From Onchidella celtica (taxonomy: Eukaryota > Mollusca > Gastropoda > Systellommatophora > Onchidiidae), in NCBI GenBank assembly GCA_963931925.1, contig OZ007569.1:47310101-47374100 (forward strand): a stretch of 64,000 nucleotides of DNA, written 5' to 3'. Made by a program: the position numbers and the translations under genes. Below are positions 11,530 to 22,892 of this stretch, piece by piece. A model generated the notes under the pieces. The model searched no databases. It worked only from the letters and a program-made list of their open reading frames with translations, and had not been told where the DNA came from. Within the stretch, counting starts at the first letter, position 1, and every line of letters starts with the position of its first letter.

Positions 11530-12119
11530 TGAGCTAATAAATTTTATGTGCTTTTGTGTATCATTATGACTATGGTTTTCGAAAAACGAGATATGTCAGC
11601 TCTGCCAGTGAGCAACTGAAGTGGACGTAATCATTTCAAAACCATGAGACATTAAAGATAGATTCATCTTGAATGCCAACAGAGCAAAATAAATTATACT
11701 AATAGCGCGTACCACGATAGCGTCACAGATCTTGTGTTTTGAAATATTTCTTGGGTTATGATTCGGGTCAGCTTTGGATTAACAGCACTTAACATCTCAT
11801 TAATTGCTCTCAGTGTCAGTGAAAAGCATGCCCCCAACCTCTGGTTTATGAAACTGTCTTCTTTTAACTAGAATAACGTTTTTTGGGATTTGAATAGATG
11901 TTTAAGGAGAGTAACTTGATTTTTTTAAAATGAAGAATGAACTAGATCTATAGTTTAAATTGTTCAGAAAATGGGCGAAGGCGGCGGGAACATAGCAGAA
12001 TTGGATTGGTGAAATGATGCCACAAATTATAGTACACTTTTGTACAGGAGGACTTCCTGGTAACTGGTGCGCTGCAGAACCCCCCTCCACCCGCACCCCT
12101 GGTTTCTCTCAGATAACCC
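11528..12119. other. Non-coding, nothing recognised
   Basis: No repeat unit, terminal inverted repeat or coding-like exon seen between the GA array and repeat family B. Confidence 0.45.
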
Positions 12120-12490
12120 CCAACAAAGTGAGTAATCTAACCTGACATTTGCTCAATTTGCCTGGAAAAAAACAACAAATGGTAAACTTCGAACATTAAT
12201 TCTAACATTACGTATAAAATCACGTAATTACGCCACGGCAGTTATCTTGCAATCAATTTGCACAATCTCTGTACCAAAGTGAACCGATGTGCTAATGATC
12301 TACTCTAATTAGTTCAATCGCCAGGCTAAAGTTTGTACATTTTCCAGTGTCGACAAGCCAGACGTTAATTGTGCTGCTAAATCCACGTCATCTTCCATTC
12401 CGTATCTCTTTGCAAAATCACAAATGTCCGAAATGAGTTTATATCGAACTCGTAACTGTTTACGCAACTCTCCACCAACAGCTGTAGGTT
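12120..12490 (-). repeat. Repeat family B, copy 2, with coding-like frame
   Basis: Minus-strand copy of the element at 4920-5225. It contains an open segment (12309-12481) encoding a hydrophilic peptide with the core RYKLISDICDFAKRYGMEDD, ending AWRLN and a stop. A plausible acceptor, CTACAG, precedes the segment at 12483/12482. Similarity between the copies continues past the stop codon for about 170 bp, including a 'TTTTTCCAG' acceptor-like site near 12160. This could be a fragment of a transposon-encoded protein or a duplicated gene piece. I do not recognise the family. Confidence 0.4.
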
Positions 12491-12660
12491 TTACAGATAT
12501 GTAAATCTCGAACAGGAGATAAGAATAAAAAAATAAAAAACATGCTATATTCAAATCTACGAGGCAGAGTCGAGCCATGTCAAACAATGATGTAAAAACA
12601 CTATTCATGTAATGGATTTTCACTTGGGCTTTATTTGAGCTGATGAGAGACTGCTCACAA

Positions 12661-12894
12661 CCTAGATCTAGTTCTTGTTTGTTCTATCTCAGTTTCCTGA
12701 AAAACTGGAGATCTTTTAGCGCGGAGAGGAGGTATAACAAATGCACGCCTTGACACTTGTTTGGCACTTATCAAGCTATTTCACAGTTCCGGTTTATTCT
12801 AACTCCTTATCATATTACTAAAGCCGCAAAGGTTTAACTTCGCATTTCTCAATTGAGCAAAAAGTGGATTTTGAACAAACAAGAACTAAGGTCA
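12661..12894. mobile_element. GCGACC MITE family, copy 2
   Basis: In inverse orientation to copy 1. The outer ends TAGTTCTTGTTTGTTC and GAACAAACAAGAACTA are a perfect 16-bp inverted repeat. The interior shows the family block in reverse complement ('CTGTTTCACAGTTCCG'-type words). Confidence 0.85.
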
Positions 12895-13640
12895 TGTGCC
12901 TTAAAGGCCATTATTGTTTTTTTTTATATTTTTTATTTCGAATACTCCTGGAGTTTTTGAAGGTAAGGAGATGATTTTTGCACTACACGAGTACATTTCA
13001 TCAACATCCTTGAACTCTGACATGACACCTTTCCTCTTTACGCCGTGTTCCGAGGCGAGTGTTTAATATTTGATGAGGTGTTCACAGCAATAACTGTCAT
13101 TTAATGCTCCATGTCACATAGCAGAGAAAACGATTTTCACCTTGACCGAATCAAATTGAAAGCAATCCGCAACAAGACGGCGCTTTGCAAACGTTCCGTC
13201 CCATGTAATTTTTCTATTCTGAAATAGATGCTAAGCATTGCCATGTTGTGCCAGATCACGCAGAAGGTTAGCTTCATGAAATTGTCATTATCATGTTATA
13301 ATAGAACTTAACTGCGAAACAACACTTAGTCACCCTGCCACCACGAACAAATCGATACGCCTTGAATTGTCACTAAATCTTTTTTTTTTTTTTTTGCCAT
13401 TGCGCCAGGTTGGTCAAAATGTCATGGTTGAATATGTCACCACGCGTGAGCAGTGATAATAGTTGTTGAAATCATCATGAACTGTATTTCTAGTAAGATA
13501 TCTCGAGAAATAATTATTTTTTTTTCTGTCAGCGGATGGAAGTAACGTAGATGATCAGTGCCGACATTAATCATTTGTTTTCTGAAAAATTCGGTTACAT
13601 AGCTAAAACAATTAATAAAAGCCACCGATTACGACCTTCA
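12895..13640. other. Non-coding, nothing recognised
   Basis: Includes a T-run near 13380-13396 and no convincing exon or element. Confidence 0.4.
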
Positions 13641-13945
13641 TCTCAAACTCACGAAAAAAACAACAACAACCCAACAGCAACACGAACATCAAGACCAGCA
13701 ACACATTTGAAAAACAGGCAGAGAATCAACAATAGTAATCATTACAACAACAATAATAATCATCATAACGACAAAACCAGTCAACATAACAATAATAGCA
13801 ATCATCATAACAACAAATAATAACAATAATTATAACAACAATAACATTCATTATAACGACAATAGTAACAAACAATAATAAGCATTATAACAACAAAAAT
13901 AATCATACAACAATAATAATCATTTTATCGACAACAATAATCATT
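13641..13945. repeat. CAA/AAT-rich simple sequence
   Basis: Irregular mixture of ACA, AAT and CAT trinucleotides, giving Asn/His/Thr-rich translations without termini or conserved motif. It is related in composition to the 15.4-kb array. Confidence 0.85.
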
Positions 13946-15440
13946 AGAGCAACAGTAATAATTTCCAGAAGAGGCCATCCATAAAGTACGCACGCTGGGA
14001 CGAGGGAAGGCGGGGGGGGGGGGGTGGGGGGGGAGGGGTTGTCCCCAGCGTATGAAAAGCGTACATGTTAGGAGACGTGGGGAGGGCGGGGGGAGTTTGT
14101 TCATCACGGTGATGAAGTAACAGGTTTCGTTTAATTTACTTCATGATTTTTCATTCAGCCAATTAAGTTGTTGAATTAGATGACGATCGTGTTTCTAGTA
14201 TAGTATTCAAATAGTTCTTGCAAAAATGCCACCAAGGACATCGAGGCCATATCATGGAGATTTACCACTCTAATGGTCGTACGCTCATACGGGGTGAAAG
14301 GGGGTAGGGAGATGGGGCCATGCGCATGAAAAGTGTACTTGGGGAGGGGGAGGGCGCAAAAATCGAGCATACTTACTTTAGGAATGGCTAAAAGTGGCAA
14401 TTACCGATATAACAACAACAACAACAACAACAACAAAAGAATACCACAAGAATAGCAACAACGACAATTATCAATATAACAACAATGAATAGCACAAGAA
14501 CAGAAAGATCGACAATTATCACTACTAGTAATTGCCCCATTCTTCGAATGGTTAAGCACAGCACTCCAGACCGAAAGGAATCAGCACAAAGACATTCATT
14601 GATGTCGAGACACTTTGGGTCATCCACAAAAAAATTGGCTATTAATAGATAGATAGGAGAATGTTTCAGGAAATGATGACGTCATGGGCTCATGTGTTCG
14701 TAAAAAATGGAGGATCAAAAGTAGACAATTAGCGGCATAAAGCAAACTCAAAAAATACTTCCCCACCTTTTCAAGACTCCAAATCTTAAAGAGAACCTTT
14801 TGCGGGTCGCAGGGCAGGCACATGTAAAATTTCACGCAAATCCGAGCTGCGTGAGCGGCAGTAGATCTTGTTCAAAATCCCGTGATTCTTTTTTTAATAT
14901 TATTATTACATTTTCCTTTCTTTAAGCATTAGCTCTAGAGTTCGAGGCGTGAAAGGCCTAGCCTTTCGACAAAGTTTTCTTGGCATGACTGACACTCCGA
15001 GATCTATAATAAAAATATTTCATTTCGAGTTTGAAGCACACTATAAATGTTTCTACACAGTTTTCTTGGTATGAATGAATGGCACTCACCTCATCTGCAT
15101 AACATTATACTTGGTATCAAAATTTTCTTGGCGTGGTTGGATCTCAAGTGAACTCTAGTTCGAGAGTTTACATTTCCGGTAAGAGGCGGAAATGACGAAA
15201 TTGACGGAAGTACATTATCACGTCGTATTCGCAATCATGAATTGATAACTGATAATTATAACTGAATTTCTGGAAAAAGTAGAGTTTCGGGAAAAAATGA
15301 GCACGACACGTACAGGCTTTATACATTTTATATACATGTGCCAAGTTTCATTTCTCTACGTTGCGTAGTAAAAAAGTCTTTGCGGGAACAAAGTTGGGCC
15401 CAAGCTCCATTATTATATGATAACAATAATAAAAAATAAT
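13946..15440. other. Non-coding with scattered simple repeats
   Basis: G-rich runs at about 14011-14038 and 14341-14353, a pure (CAA)n run near 14411-14438, and a diverged relative of the 51-bp minisatellite unit near 14438-14520. No coding-like exon. Confidence 0.5.
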
Positions 15441-15810
15441 CCCCAGAACAGCAACAACGACAATTATTATTATAACATCAACAATAAATACCCTAAGAAC
15501 AGCAACAACGACAATTATTATTATAACATCAACAATAAATACCCTAAGAACAGCAACAAAGACAATTATTACTATAACATCAACAATAAATACCCTAAGA
15601 ACAGCAACAACGACAATTATTATTATAACATCAACAATAAATACCCTAAGAACAGCAACAACGACAATTGTTATTATAACATCAACAATAAATACCTTAA
15701 GAACAGCAACGAAGACAATTTTCACTATAACAATAGTAAGAAAATACCACAAAAACAGCATCACGACAATTATCACTACAAAAACAATGATAATTACCAC
15801 AAGAACAGCA
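15441..15810. repeat. 51-bp minisatellite open on both strands
   Basis: Six clear units start at 15441, 15491, 15542, 15593, 15644 and 15695, with a degenerate seventh. Most spacings are exactly 51 bp, a multiple of three, so frames stay open through the whole array on both strands: an Asn/Tyr-rich 17-residue repeat on plus (YPKNSNNDNYYYNINNK) and a Val/Ile-rich one on minus. No promoter, signal peptide or splice context supports translation, so I treat it as a satellite. Confidence 0.9.
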
Positions 15811-16359
15811 ACAGCTTCGTCAGGAATAAGATAAAATTAAACAGCTAAGGCAGCACTAGAAAATGAACAGAAACCAAGAACACGCGCAGAAAACGGTGAA
15901 TCACAAAAGAGAACACACCTTAAAAGAATAATTAATTGTGAAAACAAAATTATATGTCAATCCCAGTTGTTGATGATTATAATTTCTAAACTCTGTGTCC
16001 TTCTAGAGCATCTGTTCAATGAAAAGTCTAAGCAAACACGCTATTCAGTTGAAGCCGATAATTAATTACGCCCTGCTAACAAAGGCTTCTTTTAATGTAG
16101 TTTGCTTTGAAGCTGAACTTTTGTCGGGCAGCACAAACACACACAAACAGACTAAATTAATGTTAACAGGTGAAAATTGTTGAGTTTTTCTGATATTGAT
16201 GTTTTCGCTGTTAAGTTATTATTAGTGTTTCTAGGCGACCCGGGCAAGATAAAGCTCGCAAACTTCCTCGTGCCAAACTACGGTCACACCATAATTTCAC
16301 GTAGAAATATACACATTTGATAACGTTGATTTTTGACCACCAGTGTGTGAAGAGGGGCT
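15811..16359. other. Non-coding, nothing recognised
   Basis: AT-rich spacer between the minisatellite and repeat family A copy 2. Confidence 0.45.
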
Positions 16360-16595
16360 AAGAACGAAATTTCCGATCAAGATTTTGATTCTACTCTACG
16401 AAAATGCGTCTGTTTTTGCGGCTCAAGAAAATCGTACACCAATAATATTAAAGAGTGAATTCTGTCCAAAATGAATATGCCCACTTAACTTATCATCAAA
16501 AACTGAGGCACTACACAAAGTTTCATAATTTCTTTGGTCACGTGGTCACAAAGTTTTAGTTGGTTACACGTTCACACTTTAGCTCCATTATAGTA
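16360..16595 (+). repeat. Dispersed repeat family A, copy 2
   Basis: Plus-strand copy matching the minus strand of 935-1165 and, in its first part, the insertion at 22975-23130. The shared right end is 'TAGCTCCATTATAGTA'. Confidence 0.6.
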
Positions 16596-17042
16596 AGATT
16601 TTCTTTTTGTTTTCGTTTCGTTATCTCGCCGGCCGAAGACCTCCAGGAGCAGAGGGATTGTGTGGAAAACAAACACAGAGAGGAAATACAAGATTTGTGG
16701 CAAACACTTTGTGGTGCTGAACAGATTTTCTCTCGGCCAAACTTCCAAGTTCAGGAAAAAAACAAAACACAGCAAAAAGATGCATCCCGGTTACCTTGCA
16801 ATGTTGCTATTTTGTAAAGATGTTGACTCAACGGGCTGTGCATCAAATGATAAAACCTTGTTACACAAATAACTTGTCGGGTTTCTTAAAGATTCGTTTT
16901 GTTTTTCTGGACATTTTTTTTTTAATTCATAATTTTTTTTCCCCATTTCGATCGTTTAAAATCATTCCTCATCCCTGGTGTTCCATCCCGCTTTCCTGGA
17001 AACTTCATTATTTTTCTTTTTCTTCTCTTGCACCATTTTTTT

Positions 17043-17127
17043 GTTTGTTCATCGGGTCATTCAGGGCTGGCACAATTTTTGTTTGTTCATCGGGTCATTC
17101 AGGGGTGGCACAATTTTTGTTTGTTGT
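17043..17127. repeat. 38-bp tandem duplication, 2.2 copies
   Basis: A unit beginning GTTTGTTCATCGGGTCATTC is repeated at 17043 and 17081 with one substitution (CTGG to GTGG), then a partial third copy. It appears recent. Confidence 0.93.
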
Positions 17128-18720
17128 TACTTTGTTTTTGGATCATTAAAATTTTGCCAGCATTGAACTTTACTTTGCAATTTGCGTTAGAAAAAAATTC
17201 TGAGAAATAATGTCATCATTTTCTTTCCACAGGTAAACTATACAGCGACTGGTTAGGAGATTATTCAGAAATAAAACACAATTATAAAATCAGTGCCTCT
17301 CTGGCGTCTGGTGGGGGCATGCGGGAGGAGGGTTATTGGGGTTTTGGGGGGAGGGGGTGGGGGCATCTTTCTGACTACAATACTCCAAGAACTTGAAATG
17401 AGCAATTTGATAAGTTTGAGTCAGGTATTACAAAGTAATATACAATGGCCATTTGCTTTCCAAAATCGTTCAGTATTACAGCACGTCTTTGGTACACATA
17501 ATGCATAAAATAAAATCCTTGATCACACTGCCGTTTGCCTTCTCAAACAAGGCATTCTCCCCACGACACGCCCTGTCAAGGACAAACAAAACCTTTTTGT
17601 ATTTAATACAAATAAAGTCCTTCGGGGAGAACATCTGATTTGAAGGCGTTATGTTTTATTTTAATACGTTTTGTTTTCTGTGCTAAAAATCGTCGAGCTA
17701 ACAATGCCTATTGATTATCTATTATTTCAGATGAATGATTGATTTCTGTGTTGACAGTTTTTCTAATTTAAATTCTTTTTCTATTCACAGAAACGTCCAG
17801 GCTGTTGCAGATGATATAACACATCATAGCTTCAAAAACTTAATGATCGTCTGAGTCTTGAGCAAGCATTTTTTCATTGCACAACAACTGAACAGTTTAT
17901 TGTGAAGGTCAGTCAACTTCTTGTTTATGGCAGCCCATTCTGGTTTAAATCCTCGTCTTTATTCGGACGTTTCCGTGCAATGTCATCTCCTGCTTGTCAA
18001 TTAGACTCTGTGCCATTCCTATACCTGTGGACATTTCATCTCGTTTACATTTGGAAACTTGGGGAGGAAAAGTCACGCACAAAAGAGCGGCCCTATTGAT
18101 TTCTGCTGACATGGGCGACTACTCGCATGCCTGAACTTTGAACAGTCGGTAACAAATAATAGGATCGCCCCGGGAAGTGACGAAAGGACAAGACATTTTT
18201 TCAGAAGAAGCTGCATTACTGCGTTGCCGATTGCTCTCATCATCAAAGAGGTGGCTTGAAGGAAAAACTGGAATAACCTTTCATTCTTTCTGGAAATAAA
18301 CTCACAGTTACAATTGAATGAAAGACAGATATTCCGGATAATAACGACAAAACCAACAGCCAAACAAAACGCTCTTGTATCTTCAAAATAGAAGGGTATC
18401 GTTTAAGGCACGTGGTGAATGACATGAGGTATATTTTCTAAATGGTCGACGAAAAAGGCAAGTCCCTTCCCAGTTGAGCATCGCAATAGGGAGATAGCCC
18501 CAAGCACATCGCTCAGGAAGCGTGTTCATTTTTGAATTACGCCAGGAAATTCTCTATTATTTGCTGGCTGGAAGGAAGTTGGGCTTAACAAGAGAAAAAA
18601 GAAAACAGTTGGGGAAGGAAAAAAAACAACCAAACAAAAACAAAAACAAAACAAGCCAGCCGGCAGAGACCCCTCTCACTGAATCTTCTCGAAACTTTTC
18701 ATCTGAAACAAGGAATCAAC
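17128..18720. other. Upstream region of the globin exon, no exon seen
   Basis: About 1.6 kb without recognised elements apart from a G-rich tract at 17342-17362. It may hold the globin promoter or an upstream non-coding exon, but no TATA box or acceptor can be chosen with confidence. A 96-codon minus frame (18073-18363) has no recognisable motif. Confidence 0.4.
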
Positions 18721-18738
18721 CGTAGGAATTCCTACGTG
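18721..18738. promoter_or_regulatory. 16-bp perfect palindrome overlapping an ACGTG core
   Basis: CGTAGGAATTCCTACG (18721-18736) is a perfect palindrome 122 bp upstream of the globin start codon. Its right edge forms ACGTG, the core of a hypoxia-response element. Globin genes in several animals are HIF targets, which makes the position suggestive, but one short core is weak evidence. Confidence 0.3.
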
Positions 18739-18857
18739 TGGGACAGTTAGCAACAAAACTTCCATATCTCTGGAAGTGAAGAGAGACATTTAACCCTTTT
18801 AATCATCGACTGCATTTTTTATCTCACAACGAATATTCTCTTGTGCGTCTGTCTGAA

Positions 18858-19009
18858 ATGGGTAACGCTCCAGTGTCCTGCCTGACTGATGGTGGGGAGG
18901 TGATGCACCTGAACAAGTACCTGACTCCGAGACAATTACAGCTTGTACAAGACACCTGGGACATTATGAAGCAAGACTTACCCACCCTGGGACTCACAGT
19001 GTTTGTCAA
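18858..19009 (+). CDS. Globin, first coding exon (helices A-B), N-acylation candidate
   Basis: The product should be a haem protein that binds oxygen or another gaseous ligand. The ATG lies in a good initiation context (G at -3, G at +4) and is the first in-frame Met after the stop at 18777-18779. The exon encodes 50 codons plus two bases. Residues 1-8 (MGNAPVSC) put Gly at position 2 and Cys at 8, resembling the myristoylated and palmitoylated N-termini of globin-X-type proteins. The pre-helix extension leads into YLTPRQLQLVQDTWDIMKQD, with the conserved helix-A Trp, then PTLGLTVFVK of helix B. The donor (AA|GTAAGT at 19010) splits codon B12 after its second base, exactly the ancient B12.2 globin intron site. 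Exons 2 and 3, with the proximal and distal His, were not found downstream. It could be a globin X, a neuroglobin-like or a related membrane-bound globin. Family assignment is strong; subfamily is inference. Confidence 0.82.
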
Positions 19010-19225
19010 GTAAGTTTTTTTTTTGTAGTTTCTTTTTTATAAGTTCGTTTAATTTTTAAGTCTTTTTAGGTATTCTGTATGTTGAAGGTTTGTCGCACTG
19101 TCCACACTGGGACACACAATGTTTGTCAAGTAGGCTAAGTCTCTTTAGTTTTTGTACGTTCTTTTAAGTTTTGAAGTCTTTTTAACATTGTCCACGCTGG
19201 GACTCACAATGTTTGTCAAATAAGT
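18980..19225 (+). repeat. Partial tandem duplication of globin exon end plus donor
   Basis: The exon's last 30 bases plus donor (18980-19015) recur at about 19100-19135 and 19190-19225. The shared core is CCA(C)xCTGGGAC(T)CACA(A/G)TGTTTGTCAA. Intervening intronic T-rich sequence with 'AAGTCTTTTTA' is shared too, so the duplicated units are about 120 and 90 bp. The second copy has GTAGGC in place of GTAAGT. In the third copy GT has become AT, so its donor should be dead. Confidence 0.85.
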
Positions 19226-19230
19226 TCTTT

Positions 19231-20500
19231 TAGTTTCCGTAAGCTTCTGTGTATTGGACGTGTGTCTCCTGGATATCTGCGGTAATACAGAAATAGCGAT
19301 CTCAGGATGATCTACGTATCAGTGACTATAATTTTCCTCTTTTTTTATTTTTAATCGTTCAGTAGTAATCTTATGTAGCAATTTTCTTCCTCCTGTTTTG
19401 TCCTTGGGGCACTTCTACACATTTTCTTTGCCCGGAAGGTTCACAGATGGTCGGTGTTGATCACTTCAAGACAATTAGATTTAGTTTTTATTTTGCCTGT
19501 ATTTTCTTTCTTTAAGTGGAACAGTGACGACAGAAATGCAAGTGAACATATGAGAAAACCAGGAATTTTTGTAACATGCTATTACTATCTCTTGGAGGGA
19601 GGGGGGGGGAGGGGGGATCACCCACAACACCTGACGTTTTTTCCGCAGCTAGGACAGGTAATGGTGTATTCCGTGAGAAAAGATACTGTCTATGGTTTTG
19701 CGTGCTGGTTTTCACCTGTCCCCTCTCTCTATTTCCACTCTCTCCCACGCGTTCAGTGTTACGAGCACTAACTAATAACTCATGCAAACTTGTGTAATCT
19801 ATAAATTCATTATATTGATTGGCGCCGTGACCACCCAGACTGTGTTGCAGTGCTGTGGTAAAATGTTGGACATTCATTTCCCTTTCAAGGTTACTGAGAG
19901 AACTGATAGATTTATTGTTCACAACTTCGTCACCTTGACTACTCTCCAATTCATAACAGTACATAATACAGGTGATTTCCCACTCCATGGAATATAAAAC
20001 CTAGTCCGATCTATTATTCATTTTGTTGATGTCGGAGATGATTGTCACGTGAAAGAATACATAAATTGATAATAAAATAATATATCGTGTCCCATATATG
20101 CAGCGGGGGATCGATCATGACCTCAAATTCAACATAGATTCAGTTAATCACATACACTCATTTGAAGTTCAATTAATGCTACGGTCAGTGATCCTCCTAC
20201 AACAAAGACCTTAAACGTATTCTCACTGGCAACTTTTGTTTATTTTCAAAATAATGTCCAACTGTTCTGAAACTGGCCAGTCTTGTTGTTTTGTGTTTTT
20301 ATTTTTTGAACTTCACGTGAAGCGAAGTGCCTCTTAGTTGATTTCGACTGACGTACAGAACTTGCGTTTCTTTGACTGTCTAAATTGCTAATACCCAAAA
20401 CGGCGACGGACCATTGCATGACAGTCTACACCGTATGATGGGTCCGGCACATTAAACATTCCAATGCTGTAATGGGCAAAATGGTACTTTAAACCTTAGT
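19231..20500. other. Globin intron 1, no exon 2 seen
   Basis: Presumed intron. A 158-codon minus frame at 19512-19988 overlaps a G-rich tract and plus frames of similar size, and has no recognised domain. I looked for the globin CD-E-F segment and did not find it. Confidence 0.45.
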
Positions 20501-20740
20501 TTAACCCTCTAGGCACCATAATGTATCACCAGCGCCACACAGACATGTATCACTCGGTTGCAGTTCCCACATGGACTCAGTGTGAGACAAGTAAATTATG
20601 TTTCGTGTTTTCTAAAATACTCAATAAATCAACTAAATAGTCAGAAAAAAAACAACCCATAATTATGTCCCCAAGAACAAATTCGCATAAAATGAACATT
20701 CGCCTATGAGCAAAAATGGGGCCGGAGCCTGGAGGGTTAA
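20501..20740. mobile_element. piggyBac-type MITE with TTAA target duplication
   Basis: The element 20505-20736 (232 bp) begins CCCTCTAGGCACC and ends GGAGCCTGGAGGG, an imperfect inverted repeat. It is flanked on both sides by TTAA (20501-20504 and 20737-20740). TTAA targeting and CCCT ends are hallmarks of piggyBac transposition. No transposase fragment is present. Confidence 0.85.
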
Positions 20741-21800
20741 ATTCACTTCTATCTGCGTGTTCATCTTATTTAAACAGCTTGGTTCATTTAACTGATTGTG
20801 GATATGAAGAAACCCAGTAATGTTTATATTTCATACGTATAAACTACTGCAAGATACCGTTAACACTGGCTTGCACGTTGACGAGTTTGGCTGTTTGCAT
20901 GGCGGTACCAAGGTCTAACACCCAGGCTTATCAAAATCTTTGTAAAGGCAATATATATAGCCAACTCTGGATATATCTAAAATCTGAATTGTTTACAGGT
21001 GATTTTCAAATCCTGACATTGTGCGATATTGACAATGTCACGGCGATATTTCTATACCCCCTGCTGAAACTTGGTGGTGTCAGTAGAGATTGTGCGATTG
21101 AAAGTTATCTCATTGACGTCGGAAATCGAAATCGCTGACGATAGTCTATTGATGTACCAGCACCTAGGAGAGCGAGTACATTGTGCCGCCCACAGATCAT
21201 AAATCATTCCTCTGATTTTATCTCAAGGCGAAATTAGTTCAAGTCTGAAAATGGAATACAGTTTTGCCATGAATATCTATTTTAAGATCCAGCTTGTGAA
21301 GTTTACATAATATTGTCTACGGTAAGCAAATACACAGAATTAGAAAATGACATAAACTCTTCGTCAGATTACCAAATTACAAATCAAATCATAACTGCAC
21401 TCAGCTTGTTTCCAACTCACAGTTTCGCCCTGACAATAATTTTTGTTTTGTTTGTGAGGTAGGCTGTATTTAATTTACTTGTTCAATATTTTTACCCTTT
21501 TTGGTAAACATCAATCTGCACCACGCTTGTGTCTCCTGTTCTTCTACTGACAGATATACCACAGGGGGCAAGGGTTTTATCCAAACAATAGAGTTTGTGG
21601 TCATTTTTTCTTGCATCTTAGTTGGAAATGTTTTAGAGTAGAATAATAAACCAAGAAAGCTCCATCTTCCCTCAATAGATAAACAAATAAAAAGTGTGTT
21701 GTAAATAGGATGAGAGTGGGCGAAATACCCCCCCCCCCCTAAAAAAAAAAACAACAATTTTTTTTCTAAAACATCAGTTTTAAAGTTAATGGCCATAATC
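20741..21800. other. Non-coding, nothing recognised
   Basis: Contains a C-run followed by A's at 21728-21752. No convincing exon. Confidence 0.45.
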
Positions 21801-21982
21801 ATGTCGCCGGCCGGCTGTTGGAACCTCATTACGGGCCTGCACTATTTTACATAGACAGCTATAGCTGAGCAGTGAACACAAGGCAGTATTTTCTCTATTC
21901 GGCTCCGTAATTAGACCACGGTCCCCCAACAACAGCTTCAAACGTTAGTTTTCACGAGGTTCCAACAGCCGGCCGGCGATGT
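21801..21982. mobile_element. MITE with perfect 23-bp inverted ends and ATGT duplication
   Basis: The element 21805-21978 (174 bp) has termini beginning CGCCGGCCGGCTGTTGG that are perfect inverted complements over 23 bp. A direct ATGT flanks both sides (21801-21804, 21979-21982). Identity of the ends implies a young insertion. The superfamily is not clear to me. Confidence 0.85.
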
Positions 21983-22658
21983 ATGTGTGTATTTTGACTC
22001 CAAACTCAGTGCCATACTTCGTCTATCTATTTGTAATTGGTAAACAAGTTTCACCATGTAAAGCTATTAAATCCCTTGCAAATACAGGACACCCAATATC
22101 CTATGGGCGTAGGGCGTTTACTAATTCTGAATCCAGTAGAGAATTCGGACCGCCTGTTATTTTAAAACTGTGAGTTTTCTTTTCAAAGTTTACAAATGCA
22201 TGTATCTGATTTCATTATTTTGTATTATTTTCTTTTGTTTCGATCACTGCAGCTTGTTCATGTAGAGTGAGATATTTTGTGACAAGTGATGTTGAGCCTT
22301 GTGTCTGATGCTTGGAGTTGAGCACGAATATAATTAACTGTCCAAGGCACTCTCCCCGTCATTCCCTTTAGCTCCCGAAGATCATTAATTTTTGACTCGG
22401 TGAAAGTAACGTAGGTTTTTATATTCTATAACAACAGAAACCATCGTTAACATGATAAGCAGAGAAGATTAATGCAGATCTCTATTGGTCAGACTGATAA
22501 ATTGTAAAATGTATTATTAAAATTCCTGCAGACATACAGATATACTAATTTCGGGATACAGCTATAAAGATTAGAATTCACGAATTTTATTAGAGATGAC
22601 ACTTGCAGAGAACACTTCGTGGCATTGACCGAACGACAGCACCCTGGTTTATGCTGAT

Positions 22659-22860
22659 GGCTCACTGAGACAAGACTGTTTTGTCTCCGTTTTAATTATT
22701 TTGTGAAGTATAGAGTCAAACGGGACATGGAGCACCGGCGAGATTGAACCAAGTCTGTCTCACTTTGTGGACATCAAAACTGTCTTGAGTCAGTTGGCGG
22801 AAAGAGAGACCCCGCGCACTGAGTCAGAACAGACACAGAACTGACTTGTCTCAGTGCACC
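22659..22860. mobile_element. MITE family X, copy 2
   Basis: Left end GGCTCACTGAGACAAG and right end CTTGTCTCAGTGCACC are inverted complements with one indel. It shares the 'GTCTTGAGTCAGTTGGCGG' region with the 10.8-kb copy. It is the best-preserved copy of this family. Confidence 0.8.
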
Positions 22861-22892
22861 AGTTTGTCATGACATTCAGTCACACAATATCA

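Noticed and set aside
16620-16817. Exon-like segment after a T-rich tract ending CCGAAG
   Set aside because: Two frames are equally open, neither matches a known domain, and the segment adjoins repeat family A.
19512-19988. 158-codon minus-strand frame, one of the longest in the window
   Set aside because: Low-quality composition, passes through a G-rich tract with Pro runs, overlaps plus frames of similar length and has no recognisable domain or splice sites.
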